DNA of 64,000 bases from Heterobasidion occidentale (lineage: Eukaryota > Basidiomycota > Agaricomycetes > Russulales > Bondarzewiaceae): assembly GCA_039111635.1 (NCBI GenBank), contig JBCAQO010000004.1, positions 1 to 64,000 on the forward strand, given 5' to 3'. A program made the translations under genes and the position numbers. Numbering within the stretch: position 1 is the stretch's first letter; every line of letters begins with the position of its first letter. The notes below the pieces were generated by a model. The model was given only the letters and a program-made list of their open reading frames with translations, made no database searches and was not told where the DNA came from. Of this stretch, positions 24,535-36,455 are shown piece after piece.

Positions 24535-25433
24535 TTAGGTTAGGTTATAAGAGGTGGTAGGCGGATGGTAGGTGAGACGGAAAAAATCCGAGATGTTAGG
24601 TAGGTGAGGAGCTAGGTGAGAGGCTAGGTGAGGGGCTAGGTGAGGGGCTAGGTGAGGAGGCAGGTGAGAGGCCAGGTGAGGAGGCAGGTGAGAGGCCAGG
24701 TGAGGAGGCAGGTGAGAGGCTAGGTGAGAGGCCAGGTGAGGAGGCAGGTGAGAGGCTAGGTGAGAGAGTGCAGCCGTTTCTGGTGACATGAGGACGTCCC
24801 TGAGGACTAGCAGTCGTCTGGGACGAGACGCAACGTCTTAGATGTCAGGCAGTCGTCGCAGACGGCCTGCCTGCATCCTAGACGAGACGCGACGTCTCAG
24901 ACATTGTTTCAGCCGTTGCAGACACCTTGTGTTCACCCTAGACGAGGGGGGGACGTCTGAGCCGTCGTGCAGTCGTCACAGACGTACAGGGTACGCCTGA
25001 GACGTTGTACAGTCGTCATAGACGGCCTGTGTGCACCACAGACAAAGGGGAATGTCTGCGACGTCGCACAGTCATCACAGACGTACAGGGTACGTCTGGG
25101 ACGTCGTGCGGTCGTCACAGACGTACAGGGTACGTCTGGGACGTTGTGCAGTCGTCACAGACGTACAGTGTACGTCTGGGACGTCGTGCAGTCGTCACAG
25201 ACGTACCCTGTACGTCTGGGACGTCGTGCAGTCGTCACAGACGTACCCTGTACGTCTGGGACGTCGTGCAGTCTTCACAGACGTACAGGGTACGTCTGAG
25301 ACGTCGTGCACTCGTCATAGACGGCCTGTGTGCACCACAGACAAAGGGGGGACGTCTGAACCGTCGTGCAGTCATCACAGACGACCTGTGTGCACCACAG
25401 ACAAAGGGGGGACGTCTGGGACGTCGTGCAGTT
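24535..25433. repeat. Compound satellite block 2
   Basis: It begins TTAGGTTAGGTTATAAG at the edge of unrelated sequence (CACTTTCCACC), then an S2 12-bp array to about 24765, then S3 GACGTC units. It stops exactly where the next block starts with another TTAGGTTATAAG. Confidence 0.88.
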
Positions 25434-28060
25434 AGGTTATAAGAGGTCGTAGGCGGGTGGTAGGTGAGGCGAAAAAAATCCAAGATGTTGGGTAGGTGAG
25501 GAGCCAGGTGAGAGGCCAGGTGAGGGGTTAGGTGAGGAGGCAGGTGAGAGGCTAGGTGAGGGGGCAGGTGAGAGGCTAGGTGAGTAGGTGAGGGGCCAGG
25601 TGAAGAGGCAGGTGAGAGGCTAGGTGAGAGGCTAGGTGAGAGGCCAGGTGAGAGGCTAGGTGAGGAGGCAGGTGAGAGGCCAGGTGAGAGGCCAGGTGAG
25701 AGGCTAGGTGAGAGGCCAGGTGAGAGGCTAGGTGAGAGGCCAGGTGAGAGGCTAGGTGAGGAGGTAGGCGAGAGGCTAGGTGAGAGGCCAGGTGAGAGGC
25801 TAGGTGAGGAGGCAGGTGAGAGGCTAGGTGAGAGGCCAGGTGAGAGGCTAGGTGAGGAGGCGCGAGAGGCCAGGTGAGGAGGCAGGCGAGAGGCCAGGTG
25901 AGAGGCAGGTGAGAGGCAGGTGAGAGGCTAGGTGAGGAGGCAGGTGAGAGGCTAGGTGAGAGGCCAGGTGAGAGGCTAGGTGAGGAGGCAGGCGAGAGGC
26001 CAGGTGAGGAGGCAGGCGAGAGGCCAGGTGAGGAGGCAGGCGAGAGGCCAGGTGAGGAGGCAGGCGAGAGGCTAGGTGAGGAGGCAGGCGAGAGGCTAGG
26101 TGAGAGCCAGGTAAGGAGGCAGGTGAGAGGCCAGGTGAGAGGCTAGGTGAGAGGCCAGGTGAGGAGCCAAGTGAGAGACTAGGTGAGGAGTCAGGTGAGA
26201 AGGCAGGTGAGGAGTCAGGTGAGAAGGCACGTGAGGATGCACGTGAGGAGGCAGGCGAGGAGGCATCCGAAAAGGCACATGAGGAGGCACATGAGGAGGC
26301 ACGTGAGAAGGCACGTGAGGAGGCACGTGAGGAGGCACATGAGGAGGCACATGAGGAGACACGTGAGGAGGCAGGCAAGGAGGCAGGCAAGGAGGCAGGC
26401 AAGGAGGCAGGCAAGGTAGCTATCTCAGACAACATGCAACTGTCTCGGACACTATCCAGACCATCTGCATGCATTTCAGATGACATGTGGACATCAGTTA
26501 GTGTGTGGCTGTTGCAGACAAGTCGTGTGCATCTCAGATGACACTCGGACATCTTAGATGACTGGCAGACATCTTATACAGTGTGCGGCCCTCGCAGACA
26601 ACCTGTGTGCATCTCAACACAGCGTGCAGCCGTCGGACGACATGCAGATGTCTTAGACAACTGGCAGACGTCTCATATAGCGTGCAGCTGTCGGAGACAA
26701 CCTACGTGCATGTCAGACGACATGGGGACGTCGTAGACAAAACGCGGACGTCTCAGATGACCGGAAGTCATTTCAGACGACCTGCGTGCATCTCATGCAA
26801 CATGCGGACGTCTAAAACAGTGTGCAGCCCTCGGAGACGACCTGCGTGTATCTCAGACGACACGCAGATGTCCCAGATGACCAGCAGTCATTGCAGGAAG
26901 GATGAGGTCGTCACTGACGACCTGCCTGCATCTCAGATGACACGCGGACGTCTGAGACAGTGTGCAGCCGTCGCAGACAACCTGCATGCATCTCAGACAA
27001 CACAGGGACGTCTAAGATGACACGCGGATGTCTCAGACGACTGGTAGTTGTTGCAGGCAGGATGCGGTCGTCACTGACGACCTGTGTGCATCTGAGACGA
27101 CACGCGAACGTCTCAGATGACCGGCAGTCATTGCAGGCAGGATGAGACTGTCACTGACGACCTGCCTGCATCTCAGACGACATGCGGATGTCTGAGACAA
27201 TATTTGGCCACTGTAGATGACCTGCTTCTCTAACGATACACAGACGTCTGAGACGGTGTGCGGCCGTCGCAGACGACCTGCTTCTCTAACGACACGCAGA
27301 CGTCTGAGACAGTGTGCGGCCGTCTCAGACGACACCCAGACATCTCAGACGACCGGCAGTCATTGCAGGCAGGATGAGGCCGTCACTGACGACGGGGACG
27401 CCCTATAGGCAGGTCACGTCTGCCGGTGGCCATGAATGCATCGGGCACCTGCCTGCATCTCAGACGACACGTGGACGTCTGAGACAGTGCGCGGCCGCCG
27501 CAGACGACCTGCTTCTCTAACGACACACAGAAGTCTGAGGCAGTGTGCGGCCGTCGCGGACGACCTGCTGCTCTAATGGCACACAGACGTCTGAGACAGC
27601 ATACTGCCGCCGCAGACGACCGGCTTCTTTAACTACACGCAGACGTCTCAGACAGTGTGCGGCCGTGGCAGACGACACGCAGATGTCTCAGACGACCGGC
27701 ATTCATTGCAGGCAGGATGAGGTCGTCACTGACGACCTACGTGCATCTCAGACGACATGCAGATGTCTCAGACACTATGCAGCCATCGCAGATGACTGCC
27801 AGTCATCTCAGACAACATGCAGCCGTGTTAGATATTACGCGGCCGTCACAGACAACCAGCGAGGTGCTCAGACAACAGACGGACTATGAGGCTGTTGCAG
27901 ACGACCGGCAGCTATTGCAGGCAACATGCAGCCATCACAGAAAACCGGCGGGCATCACAGACAACCGGCGGGCATCTCAAACGATATGCAGCCATCTCAG
28001 ACAGTACGCAGCCGTCACAGGTGAGATGTGGCCGTCTGAGATAGCATGCACCAGCGAAGC
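25434..28060. repeat. Compound satellite block 3
   Basis: TTAGGTTATAAG is followed by the longest S2 array (about 25495-26420), whose distal part drifts to GAGGCACGTGAG/GAGGCACATGAG and GAGGCAGGCAAG. A strongly diverged S3-type region follows to about 28060 with C-to-T style changes (CAGATG, TCAGAC, ACATGC). The drift makes this the oldest-looking block. Confidence 0.85.
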
Positions 28061-29227
28061 TCGGAACGACCAACGAGCAGGGTCTATATTTCAATACACA
28101 GCACTAACGAGATCCAAGAAAGCACTGACATGACATAGGACACCATCAACGAAGCAGAACGAACCAGCCACGAGTGATGAAAGACTCACAAGCGAAACAA
28201 AAACAAAAAGACGACGGACCAGCCGATTCATGCCCCCCTAAACATCCCTAGATGCCAGCCGTACACATCCCGAAGCGTGCTGCCAATGCTATGTAACCAA
28301 ATCGCCATCAGAAAAGTGGTTCAGTGGATATGGAACACGCACTGTTTACATTCCCGGTGCTCAATCTTGGGCCCGTGTGTCTTAGTCCCCCAATTGACGA
28401 TTGGATCCGTGCTCGCACGAAAAACCTCAAAATGTACCTGGTGAATTGTTACTGTCCCCCAGTCTGCTGAACTAATGCAGTACCAACCTAGAGAATACAA
28501 CAGCGGTCACAAGAAATAAGTGATACAAGAACGAGAGCAGTAGCAATGAAGACAACACGACAGCAATGAGTACAAACCGCTCTCAAGCCGGACACGCTAT
28601 TTTTAACCCTCCAAGAACACGACAACGTCCCACTCCTCTCGATCTTCTGGGATATGGAGCTCCCGCCATAACACACCTTTTGGGGATAACACACTCCATC
28701 CCTCACCGTTGCTTCCATACACGGCAACTTGCACATGGTCGCGGCGGTCGAAATACTTGTGCGCACGCTTGTGGTGGTGGGACGGCTCGCGCCCTTGCTT
28801 GCGGCGCGGGTACGATTGGTGCTTAGTTGAGCTAGTAAGATCAGTATCGCCAACACAACGTAGTCAACAACAGAACTTACTTAATCACGACCTCGCTTGC
28901 CCCTACTACTCCCCTTCCCGCCAAGTACCGAAAAAACTCCAGTACAGTCTGTTCGATTTCTCTTTTTTTTTTTAATTGTCTGCTGTATTGCGACGGGTGC
29001 GCCCACCACAGCCGAGGGTCGGTGTACGGTTCTTGCGGCCCCTTTTTCGCAGTAATACAACGTTGTATCGTTAGTACATCATCGTATTAGATCTCAAGAA
29101 AACTTACATCCATAAAAAAGCCGCCTCGCGAGCTCGTCTCGACATGCAAGCGACAGTGGTGAGACCTACAGATGTTCAAACCGACGAAGATGTCCGTCGT
29201 CGTTGTGCAACACTGACTGATTCGGCT
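28061..29227. other. Spacer with a dispersed 80-bp repeat, no recognised gene
   Basis: About 80 bp at 28490-28570 (CAACAGCGGTCACAAGAAA, then GAGAGCAGTAG) recurs with changes at 29990-30075. No coding frame is convincing. Confidence 0.45.
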
Positions 29228-29476
29228 TCAACACCTACCTTTTGGTGGCTCGTTTGAGTTGTACCTTCTACTGCCGCGTTCGACGAATATTGAGTTCGTG
29301 TTCAAGAGGCGGTGAAAGACGAGCAGCTCGAAGAGCTTGAACCGTTCGGTGAGCTTGTGGTAGATGACTTGCTCACCCGAGTCTAGAGTTGGTGGTGGCG
29401 AGGATGCGGCAGAGTATGGGCGCACTGGAATACGGAGAAGCAAAGGTGGTCTTCTGCGAAAAATATTGGAGAACAT
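29228..29476 (-). CDS. Possible mitochondrial BolA-like protein, first exon only
   Basis: An ATG opens an Arg-rich, acid-free leader (MFSNIFRRRPPLLLRIPVRPYS) typical of a mitochondrial targeting signal. It is followed by TLDSGEQVIYHKLTERF, which resembles the start of BolA-type proteins (iron-sulfur cluster handling). After ELLV the sequence no longer looks like BolA, and a donor-like GGTAGGTG follows at about 29238. No downstream exon with the BolA core was found. This may be a first exon, a fragment, or a chance likeness. Confidence 0.3.
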   Translation of the reverse strand: MFSNIFRRRPPLLLRIPVRPYSAASSPPPTLDSGEQVIYHKLTERFKLFELLVFHRLLNTNSIFVERGSRRYNSNEPPKGRC

Positions 29477-29744
29477 GATTGCTCGAGCAAGACTTGTGAG
29501 GTCTGTTGCGTGTCGTTTTCCAATGTCGCACACATTATACCTGGAGTTCTGATATTTTGTTCACGCAACATGTAAATACCTACTGAAATGCATCAGCAAA
29601 TTTGAAAAGTTGTTTACTTGACATAGGCTGAGGACGTACTGTTTCCGCATGAACTTTCATGCCATAGCGCCTTGTCCAAACATGGCTCTGCATCTGAGCC
29701 ATCCCATTCCCCGTGCCATGAAACATTGTGAGCTAATACATGGG

Positions 29745-29885
29745 TTGAGGAACAAGTCGTCTGAGACATTCTTACCCCATAAGCCCAACCCGAGTCATCT
29801 GCGACGTCCGCGATCTGTAGGCCTGACCTTAGTCGTCTGCGACGTCGGCTCTCTGTAGGCCTGGCCCTAGTCGTCTGTGGTGGAC
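29745..29885 (-). repeat. Inverted fragment of satellite S1
   Basis: Contains CCCGAGTCATCTGCGACGTC and CTAGTCGTCTG, which read as S1 units on the minus strand. Confidence 0.6.
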
Positions 29886-30154
29886 TGTGGAATCTAATGA
29901 GTTCACACCTTTGTATTTGTTGTATCGTTAGCGCTCAAGAATCCTTGTTCAACGTCCACACCAATCAATCAAGTCATGTTCTAATGCAGCACCAATAAGG
30001 AGAACACGACAGCGGTCGCAAGAAAGAACTAACACAAGATCGAGAGCAGTAGTAACAAAGACAACATGACAGAAAATAAGAGGATACATGAACAGGCCTG
30101 GTCCGAAAGTCTCTGCTGGAGCCCGAACCTTCTGGTGACTCTCACTGTGCCTCC

Positions 30155-30781
30155 CTACTCCGGAGTGGAGACCATGTCTGCCACGTTGTCCTGGTCCGAC
30201 GAGGCACCCTCCGCGGGGCCCACCAACGACACATCTGCCCACTGGATGGCCTTACCCAAGTCCTGGCATTGGGTCGCTCCCTCCAGCCGCCCCAGGACGG
30301 TATGCTCGCCCCGTTCCAAGGTCAGGACCGAGTTCATCGTCAGTGCTTCACCCCATTCGCACCTTGTCCGGTTCCATTGAGTCCATCGGACATCCCCCCC
30401 GTTTTTCATCATCGTGTCCCGCACCCCGCGTTGCATACCAGGCACAAAGCAGCCCTGCTGGGCCTCGAAGACAAAGATCTCGGGTATCCTACCAGTCTAA
30501 TGCCAACTGGTCAGCATCACACGCAATGAAGGGGCTAAAGCACTCACGCCGGTCCACAACATGAACCGCACCCATCTCACCCTCTTCTCAAACTTGACAC
30601 GCTTTTCCCAATCGGTGTCTACTTGTGAACTGTGAAGATCGAGGCCACGGGTGTCCTCGGAAGGGTTGTCGGATAGATACTGTGGTGAACTTTTGCTCTT
30701 TTGCTCGGCAGTTAGCCCAGGCGACACCGACATCGCTGCCAGACGTCGGGGCGTGGGGTCAAGATTGGAAATTGAGTACAT
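30155..30781 (-). pseudogene. Second copy of the hypothetical gene, with an in-frame stop
   Basis: Same frame and layout as 55-939: VRWVRFMLWTG near the start, then VMLTSWH, then DVRWTQWNRTRCEW, HTVLGRLEGATQCQDLGKA and IQWAD. A TAG at 30497-30499 falls where copy 1 has a Gln codon (CAG), and coding then continues in frame to 30155. It also lacks the acidic C-terminal third. Amino-acid identity to copy 1 looks only moderate, although the adjacent upstream block is almost identical. It may be a pseudogene, or the TAG may lie in an unrecognised intron. Confidence 0.55.
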
Positions 30782-30800
30782 GGCGAGCGGGGACTGAGGA

Positions 30801-31656
30801 GATACTGGCTGGCGCGATGGCGATTATATAGCCCTCGCCTCATCTGTGGGGCGTCTTCCTTGCCAGACTTGACGCCGCTCTGGAATTCGATAAAGGCTCC
30901 CTCGAACCTTCGCATTGCCAATCTGTTGATGCGTCGAGTCATCAGGGTCGGACGGCCGCGCCATGCGAGGTGTTTTATATCGCTCAAGCCACGAGTCTTT
31001 CATGTTTCTATTCATTTATAAAGATAAGGTTAGACTCCGTGAAAGGGCGACGTAAGGTACTTACCTACGAATCCTCGCCTCGCACCGTACTCGAGGCGAG
31101 ACCCACTCCGCGCAGACATGCCTCGAGGACTTCAGAGGCATCGTGGACGCGTCATACTCGTAACCCCCGCTTCCCATCGCGCCCGCCTGCAGGTCGGGGC
31201 TCAGCGTGGCAGGCCGTGTGCCGTACCTGGTAGGATTAGGTGGCGACCGTCGCTCCCACATCTATGACGCCCGTCCTGAGCTCGAGCCCACAGCACGCGC
31301 CCGCATGTTTGTCCATCCCTTTGAGCCACAGGCCCATGGCTATATCCTGTTGTTATGTTAGCTCGATTTTGAGCGGCGAAAAATGAATGAACTCACCGGC
31401 ATTGGGCTTCTCTGATGACAAGGGGTCTGTCGCAGAGGGGTGGGAGGTGGGACAATGCGCTGAAAGATCGGAGCGACTCGCAGGTCGTGCGGAGACGCCG
31501 CGGGAGCAGCAAGGCCAACACACAAGCGGAGGCTGTTGACAAAGGGCGACGCGGGCCACTTGAGACGACGCAGGCGAACGAGTCCGACCATGGCGTGCGG
31601 CCATCTGCCCTCAGTGCCCTGGTCGGACTCATCGGAGCATTTGGCATCCCATGCAT
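30801..31656 (-). repeat. Segmental duplication, copy 2
   Basis: Near-identical to 1059-1912. It is cut at ATGCAT by the TTAGGTTATAAG edge of satellite block 4 at 31657, whereas copy 1 continues into unique DNA. This shows that the satellite block joined here after the duplication. Confidence 0.8.
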
Positions 31657-34600
31657 TTAGGTTATAAGAGGTCGTAGGCGGGTGGTAGGTGAGGCGAAAA
31701 AAATCCGAGATGTTGGGTAGGTGAGGAGCCAGGTGAGGAGGCAGGTGAGAGGCCAGTGAGGGCAGGAGAGGCTAGGTGAGGAGGCAGGTGAGAGGCTAGG
31801 TGAGAGGCCAGGTGAGGAGGCAGGCGAGGAGTCAGGTGAGAGAGTAGGTGAGAGAGTGCAGCCGTTGTTGGTGACATGAGGACGTCCGTGACGATTAGCA
31901 GTCGTCTGAGACGAGACGCGACGTCTCAGATGTCAGGCAGACGTCGCAGACGGCCTGCCTGCATCCTATATGAGACGCGACGTCTGAGACGTCGTTTCAG
32001 CCGTTGCAGACGCCTTGTGTTCACCCCAGACGAGGGGGGGACGTCCCAGACGTCGGGCAGTCGTCACAGACGTACAGGGTACGTCTGCGACGTTGTGCAG
32101 TCGTCACAGACGACCTGTGTGCACCACAGACGACCTGTGTGCACCACAGACGACCTGTGTGCACCACAGACAAAGGGGGGACGTCTGAGACGTCGCGCAG
32201 TCGTCACAGACGTACAGGGTACGTCTGCGACGTTGTGCAGTCGTCACAGACGACCTGTGTGCACCACAGACAAAGGGGGGACGTCTGAGACGTCGCGCAG
32301 TCGTCACAGACGTACAGGGTACGTCTGCGACGTTGTGCAGTCGTCACATACGACCTTTGTGCACCACAGACGACCTGTGTGCACCACAGACAAAGGGGGG
32401 ACGTCTGAGACGTCGCGCAGTCGTCACAGACGTACAGGGTACGTCTGCGACGTTGTGCAGTCGTCACAGACGACCTGTGTGCACCACAGACGACCTGTGT
32501 GCACCACAGACAAAGGGGGGACGTCTGAGACGTCGCGCAGTCGTCACAGACGTACAGGGTACGTCTGCGACGTTGTGCAGTCGTCACAGACGACCTGTGT
32601 GCACCACAGACGACCTGTGTGCACCACAGACAAAGGGGGGACGTCTGAGACGTCGCGCAGTCGTCACAGACGTACAGGGTACGTCTGCGACGTTGTGCAG
32701 TCGTCACAGACGACCTGTGTGCACCACAGACAAAGGGGGACGTCTGAGACGTCGCGCAGTCGTCACAGACGTACAGCGTACGTCTGCGACGTTGTGCAGT
32801 CGTCACAGACGACCTGTGTGCACCACAGACAAGGGGGGCTCGTCTGCGACGTTGTGCAGTCGTCACAGACGACCTGTGTGCACCACAGACAAAGGGGGCT
32901 CGTCTGCGACGTCGCGCAGTCGTCACAGACGTACAGGGTACGTCTGCGACGTTGTGCAGTCGTCACAGACGACCTTTGTGCACCACAGACGACCTGTGTG
33001 CACCACAGACAAATGGGGGACATCTGAGACGTCGCGCAGTCGTCACAGACGTACAGCGTACGTCTGCGACGTTGTGCAGTCGTCACAGACGACCTTTGTG
33101 CACCACAGACACCTGTGTGCCCACAGACAAAGGGGGACGTCTGAGACGTCGCGCAGTCGTCACAGACGTACAGGGTACGTCTGGGACGTCGTGCAGTCGT
33201 CACAGACGTACAGGGTACGTCTGAGACGTCGTGCACTCGTCATAGACGGCCTGTGTGCACCACAGACAAAGGGGGGACGTCTGAACCGTCGCGCAGTCAT
33301 CACAGACGACCTGTGTGCACCACAGACAAAGGGGGGACGTCTGGGACGTCGCGCAGTCGTCACAGACGTACAGGTGCGTCCGGAACGTTGTGCAGTCGTC
33401 ATGGACGGCCTGTGTGCACTACAGACAAAGGGGGACGTCTGCAACGTCGCGCAGTCGTCACAGACGAAGGGGGACGGCTGCGACGTTGCGCAGTCGTCAT
33501 TGACGACCTGTGTGCACCACAGACAAAGGGGACGTCTGGGACGTCGTGCAGCCGTCACTTAGGTCGGGCAGCGGTCGCAGACGGCCTGCGTGCATCCCAC
33601 ACAAGACGACGTCTGAGACGTCGTGCAGCCGTTGCTGGTGACATGAGGACGTCCCTGACGATTAGCAGTCGTCTGAGACGAGACGTGACGTCTCAGACGT
33701 CAGGCAGCTGTCGCAGACGGCCTGCCTGCATCCTAGACGAGACGCGACGTCTCAGACATCGTGCAGCCGTCGCAGACGGCTTGTGTTCACCCCAGATGAG
33801 GGGGGGGGGACGTCCCAGACGTCGGGCAGCGGTCGCAGACGGCCTGCGTGCATCCCAGACGAGATGCGACGTCTGAGACGTCGTGCAGCCGTTGCTGGTG
33901 ACATGAGGAGATCCCTGACGACTAGCAGTCGTCTGAGACAAGACGCGAACGTCTTACGACGTCAGGCAGTTCGTCACAGATGGCCTGCCTGCATCCTGGA
34001 CGAGCCGCGCCGTCTCAAAAGACGTCGTGAAGCCATCGCAGACAGGCTTGTTGTCACCCCAGACGAGGGGGGGACGTCCCAGACGTCGGGCAGCGGTCGC
34101 AGACAGCCTGCGTGCATCCCAGACGAGACACGGCGTCTGAGACGTCGTGCAGCCGTTGCTGGTGAGTTGAGGACGTCCCAGACGGACAGCAGTCGTCTGA
34201 GACGAGACGCGACGTCTCATATGTCAGGCAGCCGTCGCAGACGGCCTGTGTGCATCCCAGACGAGACGCGACGTCTCAGACGTCATCCAGTCGTTGATGG
34301 TGCGGTGAGGACGTCCCAGACGAACAGCAGTCGTCTTAGACGAGATGCGACGTCTTTGACGTCGTGCACTCGTTGCTGGTGAGGTGAGGACGTCCCAGAC
34401 GAACAGCAGTCGTCTCAGACGAGATGCGACGTCTTAGACGAGATGCGACGTCTCAGACGTCGTGCACTCGTTACTGGTGAGGTGAGGACGTCCCAGACAG
34501 ACAGCAGTCGTCTCAGACGTCGTGCAGTCGTTGCTGGTGAGGTGAGGACGTCCCAGACGAACAGCAGTCGTCTGAGACGAGACACGACGTCTCAGATGTC

Positions 34601-35461
34601 AGGCAGCCGTTGCAGACGGCCTGTGTGCATCCCAGACGAGATGCGACGTCTGAGACGTTGTGCAGCCGTTGCTGGTGACATGAGGATGTCCCTGACGACT
34701 AGCAGTCGTCGCAGACGGCCTGCCTGCATCCTGGACGCGACACAATATCTGAGACGTCGTGCAGCCATTGCTGGTGACATGAGGACGTCCCTGATAACTA
34801 GCAGTCATCTGAGACGAGACGCAACGTCTCAGACGTCAGGCAGCCATAGCAGATAGCCTGCCTGCATCCTAGACGAGACGCGATGTCTCAGACGTCGTGC
34901 AGCTGTCGCAAACGGCTTGTGTTCACCCAGATGAGGGGGGGGGGGACGTCCCAGACGTCGGGCAGCGGTCGCAGACGGCCTGCGTGCATCCCAGACGAGA
35001 CACAGCGTCTGAGACGTCGTGCAGCCGTTGCTGGTGACATGAGGACGTCCCTGACGACTAGCAGTCGTCTCAGACAAGACGCGACGTCTCAGACGTCGTG
35101 CAGTTGTCGCAGACGCCTTGTTGTCACCCCAGACAAGGGGGGGACGTCCCAGACGTCGGGCAGCGGTCGCAGACGGCCTGCGTGCATCCCAGATGAGAAA
35201 CGACGTCTGAGACGTCGTGCCGCCGTTGCTGGTGACACGAGGACGTCCCTGACGACTAGCAGTCGTCTGAGACGAGACGCGACGTCTCAGACGTCAGGCA
35301 GTCGTCGCAGACGGCCTGCGTGCATCCCATACGCGACGCAACGTCTGAGACGTTGTGCAGCCATTGCTGGTGACATGAGGACATCCCAGATGACTAGCAG
35401 TTGTCTGAGACGAGACGCGACGTCTCAGACATCATGCAGCCTTCTGGACAACTGCAGGTCC
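31657..35461. repeat. Compound satellite block 4
   Basis: TTAGGTTATAAG edge, short S2 array (about 31710-31860), then long S3. Between about 32050 and 33100 the S3 units are very uniform (roughly 120-bp higher-order units that alternate GTACAGGGTACGTCTGCGACG and ACCTGTGTGCACCACAGAC), which points to recent amplification. From 33600 on, units with GTTGCTGGTGACATGAGGACG dominate. Confidence 0.9.
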
Positions 35462-35512
35462 CTCAGACGAGGTCAGGTCAGGTCAGGTCAGGTTAGGTTA
35501 GGTGAGGTGAGA
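35462..35512 (+). repeat. Pentamer array GGTCA/GGTTA/GGTGA
   Basis: Four or more GGTCA units are followed by GGTTA and then GGTGA units, in exact 5-bp register. The middle units are the TTAGG telomere-like pentamer. Confidence 0.85.
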
Positions 35513-36184
35513 TAGAGTTAGGTCTCAGATAGCATGTAGCTGTCGGTAGACAACCGTTGCTGTCTCAGACAACACTTAGTCAGCATTGCCGACTACAGAT
35601 GTCTAAGGCAGCATTCAGCTGTCTTAGACAGTGGCAGGTGTCTGAGACAACATACAGTCGGCATTGACGACGGCAGGTGTCTCAGATAGCATGCAGCCGT
35701 CTTAGGCAACAGCAGGTGTCCCAGACAATAGATACTAGGGGGGACTAGGGAAACATACCGGCGACAGAGACCGCACAAGGGGATATAGATGACTAGCAGG
35801 CAATGTGGGCAAGCAATCTAGTTGGATAGACAATACTCGAACAACACAGATGATACAGACAATGTGTGCATGCATTTCGACAGCCATCTTCCCTCAGTGC
35901 CCTGGTCGGACTCATCGGAAGATCCGGCATGTCTACAGTGCTATGCACACATTGTCTATCTACCTTATTTCCGCTTATCACCCTGATAAGCAGCCGTCTC
36001 GTCTCGTCTCGTCTCGTCTCGTCTCGCTTCTCGTCTCAACTCGCTTTTGGTCTGCCCTGCCTTCCGCGGGACATCCCAATGCACAAGACCACTTTTCAAG
36101 GTCTCTGAGGCTCTATACAAGTCTATTCAACGCAACGTGGAGACTGCCGGACCATAATCGAATGAGTGTACCATGTTTGACCTT
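35513..36184. other. Degenerate satellite tail and short repeats
   Basis: To about 35740, decayed S3-like units. At 35857-35957 a mini inverted-repeat unit. At about 35998-36028 an (GTCTC)n microsatellite. No gene. Confidence 0.5.
35857..35957. repeat. 101-bp unit with 15-bp terminal inverted repeats
   Basis: AGACAATGTGTGCAT at 35857-35871 is perfectly inverted at 35943-35957. Between them lies about 50 bp homologous to the end of the duplicated block (GCCCTGGTCGGACTCATCGG). Confidence 0.6.
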
Positions 36185-36455
36185 TACACCGTCGGCTATT
36201 TTTTTGAAAAGCATGATTTCCCGGCTCTGTAGGAAGAATTTTTGAATTCTGTTGATACATCTGGGATCCTCTCACTGAGGTGCACCTTACCGCAAATTTT
36301 CTAAATTTTGAAATTCCAAGACTCCGCAAAAGTGCCGGCTATTTTTTTTAAAAATGTGATTTCGTGCTTAATATTGAGCATTTTCGAACTTCGTCAACAC
36401 ATATGGAATCCTATGACTGAAATGCACATTTTCGAAATTTTGGCTTATTACATAA
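36185..36455. repeat. Diverged tandem duplication, about 150-bp unit
   Basis: Two copies share GGCTATTTTTTT, ATTTC, GGAATCC/GGGATCC, CTGA.TGCAC and AAATTTTG in the same order. AT-rich; no coding. Confidence 0.55.

Noticed and set aside
31876..33876. Frames of 383 and 409 codons in satellite block 4
   Set aside because: Same reason: open in several phases through near-identical units, with no gene-like start, end or composition.
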